NCBI RefSeq assembly: GCF_015461805.1
Contig: NZ_JACVZE010000011.1
Coordinates: forward strand, 62,001-126,000
Reading direction: 5' to 3'
DNA length: 64,000 nt
From: Pseudomonas pisciculturae
GTDB taxonomy: Bacteria; Pseudomonadota; Gammaproteobacteria; Pseudomonadales; Pseudomonadaceae
This document shows, piece after piece, positions 24,717 to 33,463 of this stretch. A program made the translations under genes and the position numbers. The notes under the pieces were generated by a model. The model was not told where the DNA came from. It saw nothing but the letters and a program-made list of their open reading frames with translations, and did no database searches. Positions within the stretch are counted from its first letter, which is position 1. Each line of letters opens with the position of its first letter.

Positions 24717-26060
24717 CTAAACATTTGCCGCTGGCAAGCGCAGGTTCATGCGCAAACCCTGGGCGCCACGGGTGGCCCACAACTCGCCGCCCTGCAGTTC
24801 GATGGCACGTCGGGCAATGCTCAAACCCAGGCCAAAACCGGTGCCCACAGTGCCGTCCAGGCGCAGGTAGGCTTCGAAGATGCGTTCAAGGTCATCCTTG
24901 GCAACCCCAGGCCCCTGGTCTTCGATCACCAACCACCAACAGTCGCCTTCACGCCAGCCGCTCAGGCGGATCACCCCCTGTTCGGGCGAATGGCGGATGG
25001 CATTGCGCAGGATATTTTCCAGGGCCTGGGCAAAGCTGTTGAGGTGCACATGCAATTGGCAGCGGCTGTCCAACTCACAGACCAAACGGTCCAGCGGCCA
25101 GCCGGTTTCGAAGTGTGCGTCCTGCGCCAAAGCTTCCCAGACCGAGGCCACCACGACATCTTCGGCTTCGAGGCGCGGTTGTTCGGTGTCGAGCCAGGCC
25201 AGGTTGAGGGAGTCGTCCACCAGCCGGCGCATCTCTTCCACCTCCCGCGACAAGCGTTGCTGCAACTGCTCGCGGGGCAGGCCACTTTCACTGGCGATGG
25301 TCAAGCGGGCCAAAGGCGTGCGGATTTCATGGGACAAGGTGCGCAGCAATTGCCGCTGTTGATGCAGGTTCTGGCGTAGGCGCTCGGCCATGTGTTCGTA
25401 GGCACGGGCCAACTCACCCAGCTCATCCGAACGCCACGTCACGGTGCTGCTGGCCAGCGGCGCCAAGTCGCCGGCACTCAGCGCATTGGCGCGCTCGCGC
25501 AGTTCATTCAACGGTTGCACCAAATGCCGATACAGCAGCAACCCCAACCCCAGCGCCAACAACACCGGCACCACGCCGTGGGTCAATACGTGGGTCCACG
25601 GCGTCAGCCCTGGCGGCAACAGGCGCTCGGGCAATTGCATCACCAAGCGGCCGCGCTCCGGGTGATGGGGGAAGGCGATGCTCACATACGGCAGCTCATC
25701 CTCCAGCCGCTTGCTCATCGGCCAACTGAGTTTGCGCATGAAGGTCAGGTGGCCGACCTGCTCGGCACTCAGCGGCGTGGTGCCCAGGCTTTGCAGGTAG
25801 TCATCGAGCACCGCGACCCAGGTGTGCTCGCGCTGCTCCAGCGCCAGGCGCCAGCGCTCCACTGCCTGCGCATCGCCACTGGCCGCGACCTGTTCGGCCT
25901 CAGCGGCATAGGCGGCCAGGGCGATGCGGTCCGGTTGCTCCAGAAAGTAGGTGTTGCGCTCAACCTGCAAGCCCCAGCTCCACACCAGCCACACCAGCAG
26001 TAGGCAAAAGCCCACTTGCAGCATCGCCATCTTCCACAGCAGTGGGTGCCGACGCTGCAT
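24717..26060 (-). CDS. pfeS: Sensor histidine kinase PfeS
   Basis: A 447-aa membrane sensor kinase: TM helix about 10-30, periplasmic sensor domain about 31-155, second TM about 160-180, HAMP (LVQPLNELRERANALSAGDL), H-box LSHEIRTPLARL, N-box NILRNAIRHSP, G-boxes EDQGPGV and GFGLGLSIA. PfeS senses periplasmic enterobactin and phosphorylates PfeR to raise pfeA. ATG 26060 overlaps the PfeR stop (tgATG), so the pair is translationally coupled. Assignment as PfeS/PirS rests on its position upstream of the receptor and esterase. Confidence 0.9.
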   Translation of the reverse strand: MQRRHPLLWKMAMLQVGFCLLLVWLVWSWGLQVERNTYFLEQPDRIALAAYAAEAEQVAASGDAQAVERWRLALEQREHTWVAVLDDYLQSLGTTPLSAEQVGHLTFMRKLSWPMSKRLEDELPYVSIAFPHHPERGRLVMQLPERLLPPGLTPWTHVLTHGVVPVLLALGLGLLLYRHLVQPLNELRERANALSAGDLAPLASSTVTWRSDELGELARAYEHMAERLRQNLHQQRQLLRTLSHEIRTPLARLTIASESGLPREQLQQRLSREVEEMRRLVDDSLNLAWLDTEQPRLEAEDVVVASVWEALAQDAHFETGWPLDRLVCELDSRCQLHVHLNSFAQALENILRNAIRHSPEQGVIRLSGWREGDCWWLVIEDQGPGVAKDDLERIFEAYLRLDGTVGTGFGLGLSIARRAIELQGGELWATRGAQGLRMNLRLPAANV

Positions 26061-26761
26061 CAAGCGCCTTCGCACATCAGTACGTAGCCTTGGTGGCGCA
26101 CCGCGTCGATGCGCATGCCCTGAACGTCGATGGCCGCCAGCTTGCGCCGCAGGTTGCACACGTGTACATCCAGGCCACGGTCCAGGCGGGTGTAGGGCCG
26201 ATGCAGCACATGCTGGTAAAGGAAGGGCTTGGTCAGCGCTTCACCGGCGTGTTCGTGGAGCGTGCACAACAGGCGAAATTCCGAGGTGGTGAGCCCGGCG
26301 GCAATGCCGTTCAAGCGCACGTCCCGCGCATAGGTGTCGAACTGCAACGCCGAAGGTCGAGCAAACGACTGCGGCGCTTGGGTACCGCAATCAATCGCCA
26401 CGCGGCGCAGCAAGGCGTCGATGCGCACATCCAGTTCGGCCAGGCTGAAGGGCTTGGGCAGGTAATCGTCGGCGCCCTGGCTGAAGCCAGTGATGCGGTC
26501 CTGCTCGGCGCCAAGGGCCGACATCAAGATCACCGGCGTGCCCCGCTCATGGCGCAGGCGCGAGAGAATCGTCAGCCCGCTTTCATGGGGCAGCATGATG
26601 TCCAGCAGGATCAGTTCCACCGGCGAGTGCAGGGCCATGGCCAGGCCCTGGTCACCGCGATGGCTGCTACTGAGGCTGAAACCACGAGCGCTCAGGTGAT
26701 TGCACAAGTGCGTGCACAGCTCGACGTCATCCTCGATGACAAGAATGCGCGGGGTGGGCAT
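26060..26761 (-). CDS. pfeR: Response regulator PfeR (OmpR family)
   Basis: A 233-aa regulator with a receiver domain (acidic pair EDD near residue 10, phospho-acceptor in LILLDIMLPHESG, conserved Lys in YLPKPF) and a winged-helix OmpR-type output domain (LTTSEFRLLCTLHEHAGEALTK and VDVHVCNLRRKL-like ending). It activates the ferric-enterobactin receptor gene. ATG 26761 begins the receiver domain directly (MPTPRILVIEDD); an upstream frame extension to 26869 lacks conservation. A Fur-box-like site lies just upstream. Confidence 0.9.
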   Translation of the reverse strand: MPTPRILVIEDDVELCTHLCNHLSARGFSLSSSHRGDQGLAMALHSPVELILLDIMLPHESGLTILSRLRHERGTPVILMSALGAEQDRITGFSQGADDYLPKPFSLAELDVRIDALLRRVAIDCGTQAPQSFARPSALQFDTYARDVRLNGIAAGLTTSEFRLLCTLHEHAGEALTKPFLYQHVLHRPYTRLDRGLDVHVCNLRRKLAAIDVQGMRIDAVRHQGYVLMCEGA

Positions 26762-26772
26762 TGGGGGTGACG

Positions 26773-26791
26773 CCAGATGATAAGTATTCAC
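26773..26791 (-). promoter_or_regulatory. Possible Fur box upstream of pfeR
   Basis: An atgataa core followed by tatt matches about 11 of 19 Fur-box positions and lies immediately before the pfeR start. This fits iron control of the two-component genes. The match is weaker than the pfeA site. Confidence 0.4.
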
Positions 26792-26895
26792 AGTTACGTC
26801 AGTTTCGCATTCGACGAAACATTTCGCAACGTGGTCAATTTTCCTGGGATTGGCTAAGGTGCCGCCCACGCACCCTTTAACTGCGAGACTTTTGC

Positions 26896-27720
26896 ATGCG
26901 TAACTTGATCATCGCCAGCCTCTGCCTGCTCGCAGGTTGCCAACAAACCCCACCGGCCAACGACCAACTTGACGCCGTGCTCTGGACCCAAACCTCCATC
27001 GAGCACGAGTTGATCTACCGCCAGCTCTTCGCCAACGCCACCCGCCAACTCGACGTGGCCCTGGCCGACCCAACCTGGGACGCCCTGCCCTTCGCCCCAC
27101 GCAACCTGAACGGCCTGCCGCCGGCGGTGGTGGTGGATATCGACGAGACCGTGCTGGACAACGTGCCGCTCAACGCCCGCGATGTGCTCAACAATCAAAT
27201 CTATTCCTATGACCGCTGGAACACCTGGGTCGACCAGGCCAAGGCCCAGGCCTTGCCCGGCGCGGTGGCCTTTTTGCAAGCGGCCGAACACAAAGGCATC
27301 AAGGTTTACTACGTGACCAATCGCGAGCACAGCCAGGTTGCGGCGACGTTGCGGAACTTGCGCCTGCGGGGCTTTCCGATCCAGAGCGAAGCGCAGATCC
27401 TGGCCGCCAGCACCCCCACCGGCCACTGCGAAAGCGCCGGCTACGGCAAGACCTGCCGCCGCCAATGGATCGCCAGCCATGCACGGGTGCTGTTGATGGC
27501 CGGGGATTCGCTTGGGGACTTTGTGCAGGCCGAGCACAACACCCTCGCCGATCAGCGCAAGGCGGTGGAGCCTTATGTGAACTGGCTGGGGCAGCGCTGG
27601 TTCCTGCTGCCCAACCCGACTTATGGCAACTGGTACAGCGCGCCGTATGGCGATGACGATAAATTGCCGTTCGAGCGCAAGCGCCAGCTTAAGCAGCAGG
27701 CGTTGCAGTTGGAGCAGTAG
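26896..27720 (+). CDS. Lipoprotein e(P4)-family acid phosphatase / 5'-nucleotidase
   Basis: A 274-aa HAD-superfamily phosphatase, lipidated at lipobox LAGC (MRNLIIASLCLLAGC). The class C acid phosphatase motif VDIDETVLDN (about 78-87) holds the two catalytic Asp residues; YVTNREHSQ provides motif II and LLMAGDSLGDF motif III. The family dephosphorylates nucleotides such as NMN or AMP at the outer membrane so nucleosides can be imported. It is a single gene divergent from pfeR. A role in phosphate or NAD salvage is likely but not shown by context. Confidence 0.9.
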   Translation: MRNLIIASLCLLAGCQQTPPANDQLDAVLWTQTSIEHELIYRQLFANATRQLDVALADPTWDALPFAPRNLNGLPPAVVVDIDETVLDNVPLNARDVLNNQIYSYDRWNTWVDQAKAQALPGAVAFLQAAEHKGIKVYYVTNREHSQVAATLRNLRLRGFPIQSEAQILAASTPTGHCESAGYGKTCRRQWIASHARVLLMAGDSLGDFVQAEHNTLADQRKAVEPYVNWLGQRWFLLPNPTYGNWYSAPYGDDDKLPFERKRQLKQQALQLEQ

Positions 27721-27810
27721 GCTGCGGTACTGGGCGGGCTCACCACAATAATCCCACTCCCCCCACAACAGGCCCACTCACCACAACAAGCCCGCTCATT
27801 ACAGCTGGCG

Positions 27811-29157
27811 TTAGAACAAGCGCCCGCCCAAGGGGTATTCCACCGCCAGGCGAATCTGGTTGGCATCCAGCTCCGCCTGCGCCGCGTTGCCCCGATGCAC
27901 GGCATGGCGCAGGGTGAACGCAAGGTTCTTCGCCACGCCGGACTGCACCACGTAGCGTGCCTGCACGTCCCGCTCCCAATGCTTGCCACCCTCGCCATAC
28001 CCGAGCCAGGCGTAGCCGCCGTTGGGGTCCATGTGGCTGCCGTCGATGCCGCTGCCACGCACATACAAGGCCGCCAACGTCAGGCCGGGCACGCCGTAGC
28101 CCGCCAGGTCCAGGTCATACCGGGCCTGCCAGGATGCCTCACGCGGCGCATTGAAATCCGACAGCGCCACCGCGTTACTCAGGTAAATCGCCCCGCGTGT
28201 CACGTAGTCAAACGGCGTATCGCCGCTGACTTTCTGATAGCCGACACCGACGCTGTGGGCACCGAGTTTGTAGGTCGACATCAGGCTCCAGGTGGTGTTG
28301 TCGATGCGCCCCGATAACGCCTTGCCGGTGTCTGTGGTTCGGTAGAAGTTCAGGTCAAACACCAACGACTGACCGGGCACCAGTGACCGGGTGTAGACCG
28401 CGCCCAGGTAGTGCTGGCGCCAGGTATCCTCATAATGGGCACTGAACAGGCTGGCGCTCAGCCCCTTGATCGCCGTGTTACGCACGCCCACCAAATCAAA
28501 ACGATTGCCCTGCTTGCCGTTGGAGTAGTTGACGACAAAACCCTGGTCATGACTGCTGGCGTTGCGGTCGGTGCTCTCGTTGAAGTGACCGGCGAACAGG
28601 GTGGTGGCAGGCAACTCGCGGCTGGTCAATAACCAGCCGGTGGCGGTTTCTGGCAGCAGGCGGCTGTCGGACGAGGCAAACACCGGGGTTTTAACCCGTT
28701 GCTCGCCGTAGCGCAGTTCGGTCGAAGAAAAACGCAGCTTGGCCACCGCGCCACCGCGGCTGGATTGGCCCTTGGGGTGGCCATCATTATCGACGCCCAA
28801 CAGCCGCGCCTTGCCGGCACGCCCGCCACCGCTGTCCAGCGCCCAGGCGGAATAAACGTGGGCGTCCAAGCCAAAACCGACGGTGCCGGTGGTAAAGCCC
28901 GAGGTGTAGTCGGCCATCAGGCCATAGGCCCACTCTTCGGCCAGGTCACTGCGTTCGGCTCTGGGTTTGTAGGCATTGCGCGCGCCATTGCTGACGGCGC
29001 CGTGTTGATAGTCGCGGCGGTCGTAGACGCTGCGGTTGAGCAGGTTCCATTGGCTGGCGTCGATAAAACCGGTGGCGCTGTCTTGTTCGGCGGCAAAGGC
29101 GAGCAGGCTCTGCCCGCCCAATGCCAATAGCAGGGTGCGGCTCGAGAAAGTCTTCAC
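27811..29157 (-). CDS. OprD-family outer membrane porin
   Basis: A 448-aa porin: signal peptide (SSRTLLLALGGQSLLAFA), then the OprD family opening AEQDSATGFIDASQWNLLNRSVYDRRDY and ...RNAYKPRAERSDLAEEWAYGLMADYTSGFT. The body repeats short amphipathic beta-strands and closes with PLGGRLF (terminal Phe). OprD-type porins let small amino acids, peptides or organic acids across the outer membrane. The start is GTG 29157 with GGAG eight bases upstream; the upstream frame extension is not coding. Substrate cannot be inferred. A strong hairpin lies in the leader just upstream. Confidence 0.9.
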   Translation of the reverse strand: MKTFSSRTLLLALGGQSLLAFAAEQDSATGFIDASQWNLLNRSVYDRRDYQHGAVSNGARNAYKPRAERSDLAEEWAYGLMADYTSGFTTGTVGFGLDAHVYSAWALDSGGGRAGKARLLGVDNDGHPKGQSSRGGAVAKLRFSSTELRYGEQRVKTPVFASSDSRLLPETATGWLLTSRELPATTLFAGHFNESTDRNASSHDQGFVVNYSNGKQGNRFDLVGVRNTAIKGLSASLFSAHYEDTWRQHYLGAVYTRSLVPGQSLVFDLNFYRTTDTGKALSGRIDNTTWSLMSTYKLGAHSVGVGYQKVSGDTPFDYVTRGAIYLSNAVALSDFNAPREASWQARYDLDLAGYGVPGLTLAALYVRGSGIDGSHMDPNGGYAWLGYGEGGKHWERDVQARYVVQSGVAKNLAFTLRHAVHRGNAAQAELDANQIRLAVEYPLGGRLF

Positions 29158-29175
29158 GGTGTCGCTCCAGTCAAA

Positions 29176-29200
29176 GGTGTTGCGCAAGGTGCGCAACACC
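29176..29200 (-). promoter_or_regulatory. Perfect inverted repeat in the oprD-type leader
   Basis: ggtgttgcgc and its exact complement gcgcaacacc flank a 5-base spacer, 19 bases upstream of the porin GTG start (29158-29175 separate it). No T tract follows, so it is not a terminator; it may be an operator or a leader hairpin. Confidence 0.5.
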
Positions 29201-29210
29201 GTGGGTGACG

Positions 29211-30416
29211 TCAGAGGTATTTGAGGATCGCGATATCGCGACGGCGCTGCTTGAGGTTGGCGAACCAACGCGTGGGGAAGAACAACAATACGCCGAGGAT
29301 CACACTCCACAACCACACCGCCGGCAGGTCGTCAAAGCCGTAATAAGTGCCCTGGTTGGCGCCCCAGATCGCCAGCGCCACCAGGTACATGGCCTTGAGC
29401 ACGTACAGGTGCAGCAGGTAGAAAAACATCGGCGCACCGCCATAGATCGCCAGGGTCGCGGTGCTCCAGCGGTCCTGGGCCTTCTCGAAAAACGCCAGCA
29501 GCAGCAACGACAGCGCCAGGGTTGGCATGAGGAACATCAGCGACGGCGGGTACTTCTTCGCACTCATAAAGCTCATGAACGTGCGCAGCGCATCACCGGT
29601 CTGCACCCAGGGTTTTTCGCCGTAGACGTTGAGGTAGCGGATAAACACAAACGCCACCAACAGGCCCACGCCCAACTTGATCAACCGCGAGATACGCACG
29701 GCCGAGGGCGTGTCTTTGCCAAACCACGGGCCAATGCCCCAGCCCAGCAGAATCACGCCGATCCATGGCAATATCGGGTAGGTCGTACGCGCCCGTGTGA
29801 ACTCGGTGATGTCGATAAATACCCGCTGATGCAGGATCGACCACGGCACATAGAACGGCGACTCCGGCCCCACCGTCACGCCATCGAGCAGGTTATGCCC
29901 GGCGACAATCGCCACCCCCAGCACGATCAGCCAGGAGCGTTTGAAATGCAGCAACCCGGCGAGCACGATCATGCACAGGCCGATGCACCAGATCACTTGC
30001 AACCACAGGGTCTTGGGCGGGAACTCGGCGTTCCAGGCAAAGCACACAAAGGTGATTTCCAGGAACACCAGAAACAGGCCGCGCTTGAGCAGAAATACCG
30101 AGGTCTCGCGCGCACTGTGTTTCTGGCTGTAGAGCCACGCCGACAAGCCCGTGAGGAAGATAAACGCCGGGGCGCAGATCTCGCTGAGCATGCGGGTGAA
30201 GTACAGGTCCGGGGTGACGCTCAACGCGTCAATCGGGTCGGTGACCTGGCGGTGCAGCAAGAAGGTTTCGCGCACGTGGTCGATCAACATCAACAGCATC
30301 ACAAAACCGCGCAACGCATCGATCGCCAGCATGCGCGTGGCGGCTGTCGCTTTACTGAGGGCACGCGCAGGGGCAGCAGTGCCCGCTTGACCGGCCAATC
30401 CTGAAGAAAGGGTCAT
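29211..30416 (-). CDS. DUF1624/HGSNAT-like membrane acyltransferase
   Basis: A 401-aa polytopic protein with about ten TM helices. The opening RMLAIDALRGFVMLLMLIDHVRETF has the conserved D-x-x-RG and HVRE motif of the heparan-alpha-glucosaminide N-acetyltransferase catalytic domain (DUF1624). These enzymes move an acetyl or other acyl group across the inner membrane, the His being the proposed acyl carrier. The acceptor here is unknown. ATG 30416 is preferred to a GTG three codons upstream. It is about 30 bases downstream of the DUF4198 gene, so the two likely form an operon; a linked function is possible. Confidence 0.82.
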   Translation of the reverse strand: MTLSSGLAGQAGTAAPARALSKATAATRMLAIDALRGFVMLLMLIDHVRETFLLHRQVTDPIDALSVTPDLYFTRMLSEICAPAFIFLTGLSAWLYSQKHSARETSVFLLKRGLFLVFLEITFVCFAWNAEFPPKTLWLQVIWCIGLCMIVLAGLLHFKRSWLIVLGVAIVAGHNLLDGVTVGPESPFYVPWSILHQRVFIDITEFTRARTTYPILPWIGVILLGWGIGPWFGKDTPSAVRISRLIKLGVGLLVAFVFIRYLNVYGEKPWVQTGDALRTFMSFMSAKKYPPSLMFLMPTLALSLLLLAFFEKAQDRWSTATLAIYGGAPMFFYLLHLYVLKAMYLVALAIWGANQGTYYGFDDLPAVWLWSVILGVLLFFPTRWFANLKQRRRDIAILKYL

Positions 30417-30444
30417 ATCAATCACTCATGTAAGAGGGGGTGAA

Positions 30445-31200
30445 TCAGGCGGTTTTTTTCAGCCTGGCAACTTCCGAAGCGGGCAACTGCGACGGTGCCC
30501 GAGGCAACGGCGCCTGGCCTTGCTCGCGCTGGAACGACAGCGTCGAACTGAAGCGCTGCACATCGAACGCTTCGGCCTTGCCCTCAGGGTTGATGCGCTC
30601 GCCAGGGCTGTTGACCTGATGCTCGACAGCCACCACGTAAGTGCCCTGCCACGGCAGCTGGAAGCTGACTTTGCCGGTGGCGTCGCTGTGCTGTTTGAAC
30701 ACTTCACCGGAGGCGGTTTCCAGCACCACCTCCTGATCCGCCAGGGGCTTGCCGGCGTAGAACACCTGGAACTGTGCACTGCCGGCATCGGCAATGCCGG
30801 TGGGCACGATGTCCAGGGTCAATTGCGGAGTGCGGGCGCGCAGGTCGCCGACCCAACGGGTGGCGGGTGTCCAGTGGGCCTTGCCCTCCTTCACCTCGAA
30901 CAGCGGATAGTGCAGGTCCTGGGCCAGCAGCGAATCCTCCCGCTGTGGTTGAGTCGTTAATGCAAACGCCTGTCGCTGTAGGCTCAGGCCGAACGGTGCG
31001 GCCATTGACCAGGCTTTAAGCTGCTTGAACCGGTCCAATCCCCCCGGCGTTACCTCCAACACATTTTTGTCGTACTCCCCGTAGTACAAAGCCAGTGGCT
31101 GGCCGGGAAGTTGCTCGTACCAAATCTGGTGTGCCTCGCTGGTCGTTGCCAGCATTAGCGCACCCAAACCCAACAGTGCTTTTGCGTTGCTCATACGCAT
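30445..31200 (-). CDS. DUF4198 periplasmic protein
   Basis: A 251-aa secreted protein (signal peptide ending SEAHQIW, where the mature N-terminal His may be exposed). It contains the DUF4198 pattern HQIWYEQ, LYYGEYDKN and a late beta domain GTYVVAVEHQVNSPGER. DUF4198 proteins often accompany metal transporters and may bind nickel, cobalt or another metal through the N-terminal His. Here no metal transporter adjoins; the next gene is the DUF1624 acyltransferase. A GGAG sits 8 bases before ATG 31200. Confidence 0.8.
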   Translation of the reverse strand: MRMSNAKALLGLGALMLATTSEAHQIWYEQLPGQPLALYYGEYDKNVLEVTPGGLDRFKQLKAWSMAAPFGLSLQRQAFALTTQPQREDSLLAQDLHYPLFEVKEGKAHWTPATRWVGDLRARTPQLTLDIVPTGIADAGSAQFQVFYAGKPLADQEVVLETASGEVFKQHSDATGKVSFQLPWQGTYVVAVEHQVNSPGERINPEGKAEAFDVQRFSSTLSFQREQGQAPLPRAPSQLPASEVARLKKTA

Positions 31201-31467
31201 TTTTATCGCTCCGATTGGTGGTGTTCAACGAAGGGTTGATGCGGCTGAAAACCACCGCACAACCTCGCGCTCCCTCACTCTGGCTGCATTACAACGCAGG
31301 GACTTTTGCGGTTTGCGCCGAATTGCGGGCTTGGATCGGCGAAGATCACTGTTTAAGGGCTGGAAAAAGTATTTTGTGCGGGGTGCTTCGGGATGAGGCG
31401 TTTAGTAACGCTTGGGGGGTGGGTGTGGTTGATTGAGGTGCAGGAGGGTGTGGGGTGTGGGGGTGTG
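31201..31467. other. Intergenic region with a G-rich tract
   Basis: No gene is supported here. The stretch 31414-31463 has repeated G runs (6, 3, 3, 4 and 6 G) on the plus strand and immediately borders the composite repeat element. The runs could form a G-quadruplex, but the loop spacing is irregular. Confidence 0.5.
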
Positions 31468-31752
31468 TATATCCGTTATTTGGGTAACGGCGGCTATTGG
31501 TTCCGCCCTTACGGCGGGTCACTTTTGGAAAGAGCCCAAAAGTAACCAAAAGGCTCTTGCCCCACCACTCGGCACCTCGCCTAGGCTCGGTGTGCCCTCA
31601 CTCCGGCTTGAATCCGTGGGCCGCCGTCATGGGCCATCCTTGGCCCAGGACGGCTAACCCGGCGTCCTGCCGGGTTACCCACGGATTCAAGCCTGCGTTC
31701 GGCCAGCGTGGTTAACGGGGCGCTTCAGATCAAGATCAAAAGCCAAATCAAA

Positions 31753-31833
<81 letters not shown>

Positions 31834-31868
31834 AAACCACTTTCCATCTGATACATAGAGATCAAAAC

Positions 31869-31958
31869 TGTGGGAGGGGGCTTGCCCCCGATGGCGGTGG
31901 ATCAGCCAATGAATGAGTTGACTGAAACACTGCCATCGGGGGCAAGCCCCCTCCCACA
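31869..31958. repeat. REP pair inside composite element
   Basis: Inverted REP units (tgtgggagggggcttgcccc ... ggggcaagccccctcccaca) around a 40-base spacer, conserved in position in both copies of the composite element. Confidence 0.9.
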
Positions 31959-32180
31959 TTTGAACTGTGAACGGCATGAAATACCGGTCGGCTCTAAGGC
32001 CGCCGCGCTCTTGCTTTTGATCTGGGGTCGCCCCGTCAAACACGCTGGCCGAAGTGAGGGCATGCCGAGCCTAGGCGAGGTGCCGAGTGTTGGGGCGTGT
32101 ACGGGACAACCACATGGTTTACAAAAAAGTGCATTCACATAGGTGGCCGTTACCGCAGGAATGGATATGTACCCCGAAAA

Positions 32181-32212
32181 ACCGCCATCGCAGGCAAGCC
32201 CCCTCCCACATT
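32181..32212. repeat. Single REP unit
   Basis: A lone half-REP (gccatcgcaggcaagccccc...cccaca) just beyond the composite element and upstream of the Lrp-type gene 3' end. Confidence 0.7.
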
Positions 32213-32237
32213 TTGATCCGGTTTACACCCAAGGCCC

Positions 32238-32726
32238 TCAGTGCCGTAGCAGCTTGCGCAACGGCACCCCATCCTTAAGCACCGGCGACTTGATCACGAT
32301 ATAACTGAAGTACTTCGATATCCCAATATTCTTATCCAGCAAACTCTCAACCACTTCCTGATAATGCTGAATGCTGCGCGTCATGAACCGCACCAAATAG
32401 TCATACCCCCCACTGATCAAGTGGCATTCGAGTACCTCATCCACCAACCGAATGTTGGACTCGAACTTGGCAAAGTCTTCACGCTTGTGGTCGCTGAGGG
32501 TGATCTCGGTAAACACCGTGACCGAATCGGTGATCTTGGCCAGGTTCAAGTGCGCCTTGTAGCTGGAAATATACCCCGCCGACTCCAGCCGCTTGACCCG
32601 TTGCAGACACGGGCTGGCCGACAGGCCCACGGCGTCGGCGAGGCTGACGTTGGTCATGCGGCCGTCCTTTTGCAATTCAACCAAAATGCTGATGTCGATC
32701 CGGTCCAGCTTGACGAGCCCTTCCAT
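32238..32726 (-). CDS. Lrp/AsnC-family transcriptional regulator
   Basis: A 162-aa protein with the AsnC HTH (LDRIDISILVELQKDGRMTNVSLADAVGLSASPCLQRVKRLE) and a RAM ligand-binding domain containing GGYDYLVRFMTRSIQHYQ. Members bind amino acids and control catabolic genes. It lies at the end of the leftward amine-catabolism block, 45 bases after the HAD gene, and is the most likely local regulator. An AGAGG site precedes ATG 32726. Confidence 0.92.
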   Translation of the reverse strand: MEGLVKLDRIDISILVELQKDGRMTNVSLADAVGLSASPCLQRVKRLESAGYISSYKAHLNLAKITDSVTVFTEITLSDHKREDFAKFESNIRLVDEVLECHLISGGYDYLVRFMTRSIQHYQEVVESLLDKNIGISKYFSYIVIKSPVLKDGVPLRKLLRH

Positions 32727-32771
32727 TGCGTACCTCTTGACTGCCGTTTGTAAGACAATCTTCTAGCAAAA

Positions 32772-33416
32772 TCAGCGCCGTAAAGACAGCTGATGCTGCG
32801 CCACCAGATCCGCCATGCTGTTGATGCAGTAATCCGCCGCGCACGGAGAAGGCTGCCGCGCCCGGTGGCGGCCGATCAAACAGCGGTCCAGCGCCACTTG
32901 CGCACCGTCCGATTGCCGCGTGATATGCAGGATCGGCTCGACTTCGGCGCCCTGGCGGTTGAGCCATTGTGGGTCTTCGGCCAGGGAAATGAAGTCTTCC
33001 GGTGCAATCCCCAAGCGTTCGCACAGTGCACCCCGATCTTCCGCATCACGGTCGCCGCGCACCAACAGGCGGTAGAACTTGCGCAAATACAGCATCGCCC
33101 CCGGCGCATCTTCAAACAGCGACCAGTTGCCCGCCGACCGGGCAAAGCTCATGCCCTCCTCCCAACTGGCGTGCAGCCCCCACGTCTCGGCGAGCTGACG
33201 ATGGGCGAAACACAACACGCCACTAAAGCCTAGCTCAGCGAAGCGCGGGTAGAGGCCTGCCACCACCGCGCTGAACTCCGCCAACACCTGCTCCTTGGAC
33301 GGCTGCCCACCACGGGTGTCGAGCAGCGGTTGCAACGCTGCCCACACCCCAGAGTCGCGGTCCACCAGTACTTCATCGCAGTCAATCAGCAACGCTCGAT
33401 AATCTGTCAGCCCCAT
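32772..33416 (-). CDS. HAD-family hydrolase
   Basis: A 214-aa HAD-superfamily protein: motif I reads LLIDCDEVLVDRDSG, with the Asp-x-Asp pair (third position Glu instead of Gly). It has a cap about residues 20-80 and DRCLIGRHRARQPSPCAADYCINSMADL at the C-end where motifs III/IV should be. The late motifs are weak, with no clear acidic GDxxxD pair, so activity is uncertain. It lies between the Lrp-type regulator and the GabT gene on the same strand. Role in the pathway is unknown; it may dephosphorylate or dehalogenate an intermediate. Confidence 0.8.
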   Translation of the reverse strand: MGLTDYRALLIDCDEVLVDRDSGVWAALQPLLDTRGGQPSKEQVLAEFSAVVAGLYPRFAELGFSGVLCFAHRQLAETWGLHASWEEGMSFARSAGNWSLFEDAPGAMLYLRKFYRLLVRGDRDAEDRGALCERLGIAPEDFISLAEDPQWLNRQGAEVEPILHITRQSDGAQVALDRCLIGRHRARQPSPCAADYCINSMADLVAQHQLSLRR

Positions 33417-33463
33417 GGTGGGTCAAGCCTCCTTGATGCGTTTCACCCGTAGCGGGCACAGCC

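Noticed and set aside
29121..30404. Plus-strand ORF of 427 codons
   Set aside because: Antisense to the DUF1624 membrane protein; residue composition rich in Gln, Arg and His is typical of a shadow frame.
31497..31715. Conserved 72-aa ORF within element arms (also at 63055-63273)
   Set aside because: It recurs because the DNA is a repeat; it has no ribosome site, and the sequence is rich in unusual Pro, Arg and Trp.
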